Of a stretch of 64,000 nucleotides of DNA, positions 59,991-64,000 are shown piece by piece. Location of the stretch: positions 14,818,001-14,882,000 of the forward strand of contig NC_046679.1 in assembly GCF_009870125.1 (NCBI RefSeq), in the 5' to 3' direction. The stretch comes from Drosophila pseudoobscura. Lineage: Eukaryota; Arthropoda; Insecta; Diptera; Drosophilidae. The number at the start of each line of letters is the position of its first letter. The first letter of the stretch is position 1. Below the pieces are notes generated by a model. It had not been told where the DNA came from. It worked only from the letters and a program-made list of their open reading frames with translations, and did not search any database. The position numbers were made by a program, and so were the translations under genes.

Positions 59991-61391
59991 CTATGTGAAG
60001 AGGTCCTTGAACTGCTGCAGATCCTGCTCCATCGTATGTTTCCCACCGGAGGAGGAGGCCCCCACCAGTCTGCAATTCTCCAGGCGTATGTTGTGTTCCA
60101 GCAGCGCCGCTATAAGTCGCGTGGTGTATAGCACAGGTCCTCCAACTAAATGCAAGAAATCGTAGTGCTTTTCCCGCCTCGTACTAAACAGAATGCGTTT
60201 TGACACAAAGTCTCCGTAGTTACTGATTCGTCCCACACAGACGTAACGCTGAAGCGACGGGGCATATACCTCGATGACCGCACGCAGGCTTTCCGACGGA
60301 GTTAGGCATGCCGCTGGCGCATACACAATGCGAAAGGGCACGTCTAGGGCTTTGTAGAAGTCGATAGCAAGGCTCAGGATATGTTCCAGCTGAGCGTTTG
60401 CTTCGTCCGCCGTTTGGGTGGCCACAAAGCTTTGCACAGCATTCGTTTGGGTGGCTGTATAGAGACTGGGAGTGGGTCCGTAATGCTGAGCTTCGGCGCG
60501 ATTGTAGCTGCGTCCACAGCAGACATAGCGTAGGGGCAGCACGGAGGGGTAGACGCAGAGTTTAGTCATGGCCCCCAGATAGCTCTCGAAAGCGGCACCA
60601 CCGGTCAGGTAAGCAGTATTTATCTTGTTTTGGAGATGCTCCTCCCTGACCATGTGATAGTCGGCCAAAGGCGTGGCGTTGGCCTCCAAAAGAACACAGC
60701 GCACAAAGTCCGGATTGGCGGTTTGAACAAAGTCTCCTTTGGTGACGAAATAGCGGCCCAACGACTGCATGGCATTGACATCAAAATGAGCTGCCTGCTC
60801 CATCATGTAATAGCGATTATTATCCACAAAGTGAATAAGATCTTTCCGATCTAAATGGGATGGTACGTTGCTAGTGCTGCCCGGCAGGCTATGACGATAG
60901 AGCAGTACCTCCTGGTCTCCAGTGGGACACTGGGCATGCAGGCGATTGGGTAAATGCAAAAAATCATGTATAAACTCATCCTCGATGGGGTAAAGTGCCT
61001 GTTTAAGGCCTTTCAAATCGTTGCGCAACGTTTTTCCCTGCTCTTTGAGCTCTTCAATCTGCTGCTCGCTGCCTCCCTTTTTGGTTAGTTCTTTGAGATT
61101 TTTGGTGACTGCCTCACGCTCTCCCACCACCCTCTGGAGTTGCTCATGGTGTGTCTGGTACTTTTGGTACTTGCGGAACACACTTTCCAGACTGATGTCC
61201 AGGCCACGGCTGGCGATACTCTGCTCCAAAGACGCGGCCTCGTCGAAGGTTCCGGCGAAGTCCAAATACGGCTGCAATGTCGCATAGTTTTCGTTCGCCT
61301 TGTCGCCGGTTATGTAAAGAGCGGAGATTTTCCTGATGGAACCCTTTTGAGCCGCACGGCAGCTTCTTAAAACAATTTGAAGGCCTAACAT
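59991..61391 (-). CDS. Slimp: Seryl-tRNA-synthetase-like insect mitochondrial protein
   Basis: Single exon, 466 residues. SLIMP is an arthropod paralog of mitochondrial SerRS that has lost aminoacylation. In flies it pairs with SerRS2, binds mitochondrial nucleic acids and is needed for mitochondrial translation and respiration. The start MLGLQIVLRSCRAAQKGSIR is presequence-like (basic, hydroxylated, no acids); upstream in-frame codons to 61685 lack support. The N-terminal helical arm (about 50-150, YQTHHEQLQRVVGEREAVTKN) resembles the SerRS coiled coil. The class II fold follows (RYFVTKGDFVQTAN, LPLRYVCCGRSYNRAEA, then the family-like C-terminal block FVSKRILFSTRREKHYDFLHL). Canonical SerRS motif 2/3 catalytic residues are not evident, as expected. 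The protein ends SSSGGKHTMEQDLQQFKDLFT. Confidence 0.92.
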   Translation of the reverse strand: MLGLQIVLRSCRAAQKGSIRKISALYITGDKANENYATLQPYLDFAGTFDEAASLEQSIASRGLDISLESVFRKYQKYQTHHEQLQRVVGEREAVTKNLKELTKKGGSEQQIEELKEQGKTLRNDLKGLKQALYPIEDEFIHDFLHLPNRLHAQCPTGDQEVLLYRHSLPGSTSNVPSHLDRKDLIHFVDNNRYYMMEQAAHFDVNAMQSLGRYFVTKGDFVQTANPDFVRCVLLEANATPLADYHMVREEHLQNKINTAYLTGGAAFESYLGAMTKLCVYPSVLPLRYVCCGRSYNRAEAQHYGPTPSLYTATQTNAVQSFVATQTADEANAQLEHILSLAIDFYKALDVPFRIVYAPAACLTPSESLRAVIEVYAPSLQRYVCVGRISNYGDFVSKRILFSTRREKHYDFLHLVGGPVLYTTRLIAALLEHNIRLENCRLVGASSSGGKHTMEQDLQQFKDLFT

Positions 61392-61774
61392 TACTTTACC
61401 GGCCGAAGACAAGCAATTTTCACAACAAAACAATCCAATCAGCTGTCGGCAGTGATGCCAGATAGGGTGGTTTCCGTTGAGGGTATTCCAACAAACTGCC
61501 ATTTCACTTGAAATTGCCAGTTCATACAAAGAATATGTTCCAAACGAATCTATGTCGAGCCCCTCAGCGTATTTCCACGAGATATGTCCTCTCGTATGCA
61601 GCCGTATCCTTATGGACTGCATGTCCGAGCTTTTCTTGATATAATAGCTATCAATGTCATCACTCTCCCAACCAACCAAGTGCACGCCAAATTGCGATTA
61701 TACAGCCGAGTACGACTGGTTTTATTTAAAAAAAAGGAATTATAAAATATACATATATCTTATCAAAATGAATA

Positions 61775-62887
61775 TCACAATTGATCCCCTTGACACATTG
61801 CGCTATTCAAAACTTCCCCGTAGGCGGGAGGAGGTCTGAAATTCATGATTTCATTTAGCACAAGCTCCTTCCAACACTTAACAGAAAGCCAATCCATGTT
61901 CTCAAAATTTTGATCGTAAAGTGGAGCAGTGTCCTCGTCGTTGTGTTGAGGCTGCACCAAGTTTCTCAGGAAAGGATGTCTCAATGCTTCATCGGCGGTT
62001 ATGCGATTTTCCGGATCCATTACTAGCATTTTCTCTATTAAATCCACGGCCTGAGAATTGCCCATACCGAAAAGTTCCATAAAATCGCTTTTCGTCCTCC
62101 TGGGTAAGGATTCCACGTAGGTGCGAGCACTTTCTAAGTCAATCTTGCTTTTGAACTCGTCCGATGGTGTGCCCATTACATCGATTATGCAATCAAGTTG
62201 ATTTGTATAGTCCCTTCCTGGAAAGAGCGGTCGCCCCGTAATCATTTCGGCAAAAATACAGCCCACAGACCACATATCAATTGCCTTGCTATAGTTCCTC
62301 CAGCAGAAGAGGATCTCTGGGGCACGGTACCATCGCGTCGTCACATAAGTTGTCATATCTTTACTGTTCAATCGTGCCATGCCGAAATCCAGAATACGCA
62401 GCTCACAGTCTTTGTTCACAGCAATGTTTCCAGGCTTCAGGTCGCGATGAAGGACTCCGGCACTATGAATATACTTTAAGCCCCTGAGTATCTGATAGAG
62501 GATCACTCTAATTTGATTGTCCGAGAGCTTTTGTGACCGTATGGTTTTATGAAGGTCTGCATCCATTAGATGAGTCACTAAATACACCTGCTGAAAGTTC
62601 TCCAAAGTGGGAGAAGGCGAAGAAGGATGGAATACGTCCAGTAAACTAATTACATTCGGGTGATCCATATGCTTCAGCAGACGTATTTCGCGATAGACTC
62701 GTTTGGCATGCTCTGCGGTTTCGAATGGCTGCAGTAGTTTCTTGATTGCAACATTCACATCGCCTCCCCGCAATTTCGCTTTTGAAACCTGGCCAAAGGA
62801 TCCAGCGCCAAGAAGCCGTTCGATCTCATATACATCTGGTACCTCCCATGCCTTCTCATCCATTACGAATTTTGTGAATTTCGACAT
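61775..62887 (-). CDS. p38c: p38c MAP kinase, divergent p38 paralog
   Basis: Single exon, 370 residues from MSKFTKFVMDEKAWEVPDVYE; an in-frame Met 10 codons upstream (62917) is less likely because the p38 N-terminus aligns with the inner Met. p38 kinases relay stress, immune and lipid signals. The kinase core looks active: glycine loop GAGSFGQV, catalytic lysine VAIKKL, HRDLKPGN, DFGMARL, and the P+1 region TTRWYRAPE. The activation loop reads SKDMTTYVTTRW, so the normal TGY dual-phosphorylation site is TTY. The end CWKELVLNEIMNFRPP and the DEDTAPLYDQNFENM tail favour p38c over p38a or p38b. It lies 640 bp downstream of p38a in the same orientation, a tandem duplicate evolving faster than p38a. 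Confidence 0.9.
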   Translation of the reverse strand: MSKFTKFVMDEKAWEVPDVYEIERLLGAGSFGQVSKAKLRGGDVNVAIKKLLQPFETAEHAKRVYREIRLLKHMDHPNVISLLDVFHPSSPSPTLENFQQVYLVTHLMDADLHKTIRSQKLSDNQIRVILYQILRGLKYIHSAGVLHRDLKPGNIAVNKDCELRILDFGMARLNSKDMTTYVTTRWYRAPEILFCWRNYSKAIDMWSVGCIFAEMITGRPLFPGRDYTNQLDCIIDVMGTPSDEFKSKIDLESARTYVESLPRRTKSDFMELFGMGNSQAVDLIEKMLVMDPENRITADEALRHPFLRNLVQPQHNDEDTAPLYDQNFENMDWLSVKCWKELVLNEIMNFRPPPAYGEVLNSAMCQGDQL

Positions 62888-63526
62888 TTTATTTGTACTC
62901 GTTGGACTGCTGCCCACCGTAGCGTTCCCTGAGGCGATGAAAAATAAACTGATTTAAAATGGTGCTCACCAGCTTTCCTCAATACATTTCTTATCAAACG
63001 ATAAGTGGAGTCTAATCGGTGCATTATTCACTCCTGGTTTATGGCCGGAATTGGTATTGGGCAGGAAATGATAAAACATACTGCCAGAAATACTTACAAA
63101 GCAAAGATCTTGTTCTGTTGAGCGTTTATCAGCACACTTGCGTTGCAGTTAAATTCGAAATTGCATACTAAAAAGTCTTATCTATATATATATATCATAG
63201 AGTATTTCTGAACTACCAGAGCTGTCAGATCGGGCAAACCTGCCCCATCGATGGCGTTTATGCGGTTGAATTTCGTGATGACTTGAAATGACTAAACTTT
63301 TACGAAAAAACGCATTTAATATACAATGCAAAGAATAGATTAGTGGCAAGCAATAACAAATTTTTAAATATACAACACAAAAATATTAGTCAACATTAAG
63401 ATTTGGTACATTTTGAGTACAAAAGGCATCATTTAAACAACTTTGTTGCGTAGGTATAAAAAATAGAAATCCTCTCCTGAATAATACTTAAAGACCTTGA
63501 TGGTTGCTTTGTTGTTTGCTCGATTA
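62888..63526. other. Spacer between p38a and p38c
   Basis: Noncoding. It includes the 3' UTR of p38a on the right and the p38c promoter on the left. AT-rich with a TATATATA run near 63184-63193. No other features. Confidence 0.5.
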
Positions 63527-64000
63527 TCATTTCATTTCCTGTAGAACCTGAGCGAAAGACGGTGGCGGCTTGAAGTTTGTGACCTCTTTGTAAATGAGTT
63601 CCTTCCACTTGTCCACTGGGAGATCCATGTCCTCGAAACTTTGATCGTACAGCGGTGAGGTATGCTCGTCGCTGGGCTCAGAGTACTTCTCCAAGTACGG
63701 ATGGGCCAAGGCTTCTTCGGCTGTGATGCGCTTCTCGGCATCCAGCTCGAGCATCTTCTCCACCAAATCAATGGCCAACGGATTAGCGTTTTCAAACACC
63801 TTCTTAAAGCTTCGTCTCTTCATGGGCGGCAGTGACAAAATGTAATTGCGAGCACTCTCCGACGAGATCTTCTTCATGAAGTCGTCGGGCGGCGTGCCCA
63901 GCATCTCCATGATCAAATTAAGCTGATGAATATGATCGGTGCCCGGAAAGAGAGTGCGTCGTGTGATCAGCTCTGCCATTATGCAGCCCACCGACCAGAT
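63527..64000 (-). CDS. p38a: p38a MAP kinase, C-terminal part (cut by window edge)
   Basis: Open from the window edge in frame ([20 protein letters not shown]...) to the stop at 63527. It contains kinase subdomains IX-XI: the [11 protein letters not shown] helix, the MAPK insert [36 protein letters not shown], the common-docking acidic tail [13 protein letters not shown], and the typical end [19 protein letters not shown]. Every position I can compare agrees closely with fly p38a (Mpk2). The N-terminal half, including the activation loop, is outside the window. Confidence 0.92.
   Translation of the reverse strand: MWSVGCIMAELITRRTLFPGTDHIHQLNLIMEMLGTPPDDFMKKISSESARNYILSLPPMKRRSFKKVFENANPLAIDLVEKMLELDAEKRITAEEALAHPYLEKYSEPSDEHTSPLYDQSFEDMDLPVDKWKELIYKEVTNFKPPPSFAQVLQEMK

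Noticed and set aside
61392-61685. 98-residue N-terminal extension of SLIMP
   Set aside because: It would bury the mitochondrial presequence-like start at 61391, and its composition does not resemble the family.

Overview
The window is animal nuclear DNA from a fruit fly of the genus Drosophila. The evidence is short 55-70 bp introns with GTRAGT...YAG borders, AT-rich spacers full of CA, GA, CAG and poly-A/T tracts, fly core-promoter words (DRE TATCGATA, Motif 1 GGTCACACTG, Motif 6 GTATATTT), and an ordered set of fly orthologs that I place from memory at D. melanogaster 95E (Muller element E). The proteins differ slightly from the melanogaster ones I remember, so this is probably another species, perhaps of the obscura group. 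That species guess is weak.

Layout. 1-11.9 kb is noncoding and repeat-rich, with one good candidate 5' exon (about 9555-9990, minus) of a gene lying to the left. Syx1A is intronless (11920-12795, minus). The cap-binding translational repressor 4EHP starts at 17052 (minus). Its first intron holds an intronless Rad23-like gene on the opposite strand (15863-16804), and its last exon(s) are not visible anywhere to the left, so Syx1A may also lie inside it. Then come an ARL6IP4-like splicing-factor gene (18239-18749, plus), an RNFT-type membrane RING ubiquitin ligase (18895-21094, minus) and a membrane-anchored pre-ATP-grasp-like protein (22651-24309, minus). 24.3-31.5 kb is a gene-poor gap with a decayed Sec63-like gene.

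The right half is dense. It holds Rootletin (31568-39286, plus), mitochondrial GatB (39834-42109, minus), Tsc1 (42889-46532, plus), exocyst Sec10 (47134-49556, plus), an Npc2-family lipid carrier (50266-52494, plus), Kal1/anosmin (57534-59825, plus, with a long 5' intron), the mitochondrial SerRS-like protein SLIMP (59991-61391, minus), p38c (61775-62887, minus) and the 3' part of p38a (63527 to the window end, minus). I rebuilt exon joins by hand; for Rootletin, GatB, Tsc1, Sec10, Npc2f and Kal1 the spliced lengths are exact multiples of three and end at the expected stop.

The genes are mostly housekeeping (vesicle tethering and fusion, ubiquitin, tRNA charging, mTOR and stress-kinase signalling). 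They are not an operon or a single pathway. Shared logic appears at promoters: DRE sites at three promoters and a nearly identical 20-bp composite element at three. I see no foreign, viral, prokaryotic or CRISPR-like system. The most unusual observations are the nested 4EHP arrangement, the relic copy of the ARL6IP4 3' UTR in front of the gene, the p38c TTY activation loop, a predicted uORF overlapping the Tsc1 start, the Sec63 relics, a miRNA- or MITE-like hairpin in the Kal1 intron, and a seven-run G-quadruplex candidate.
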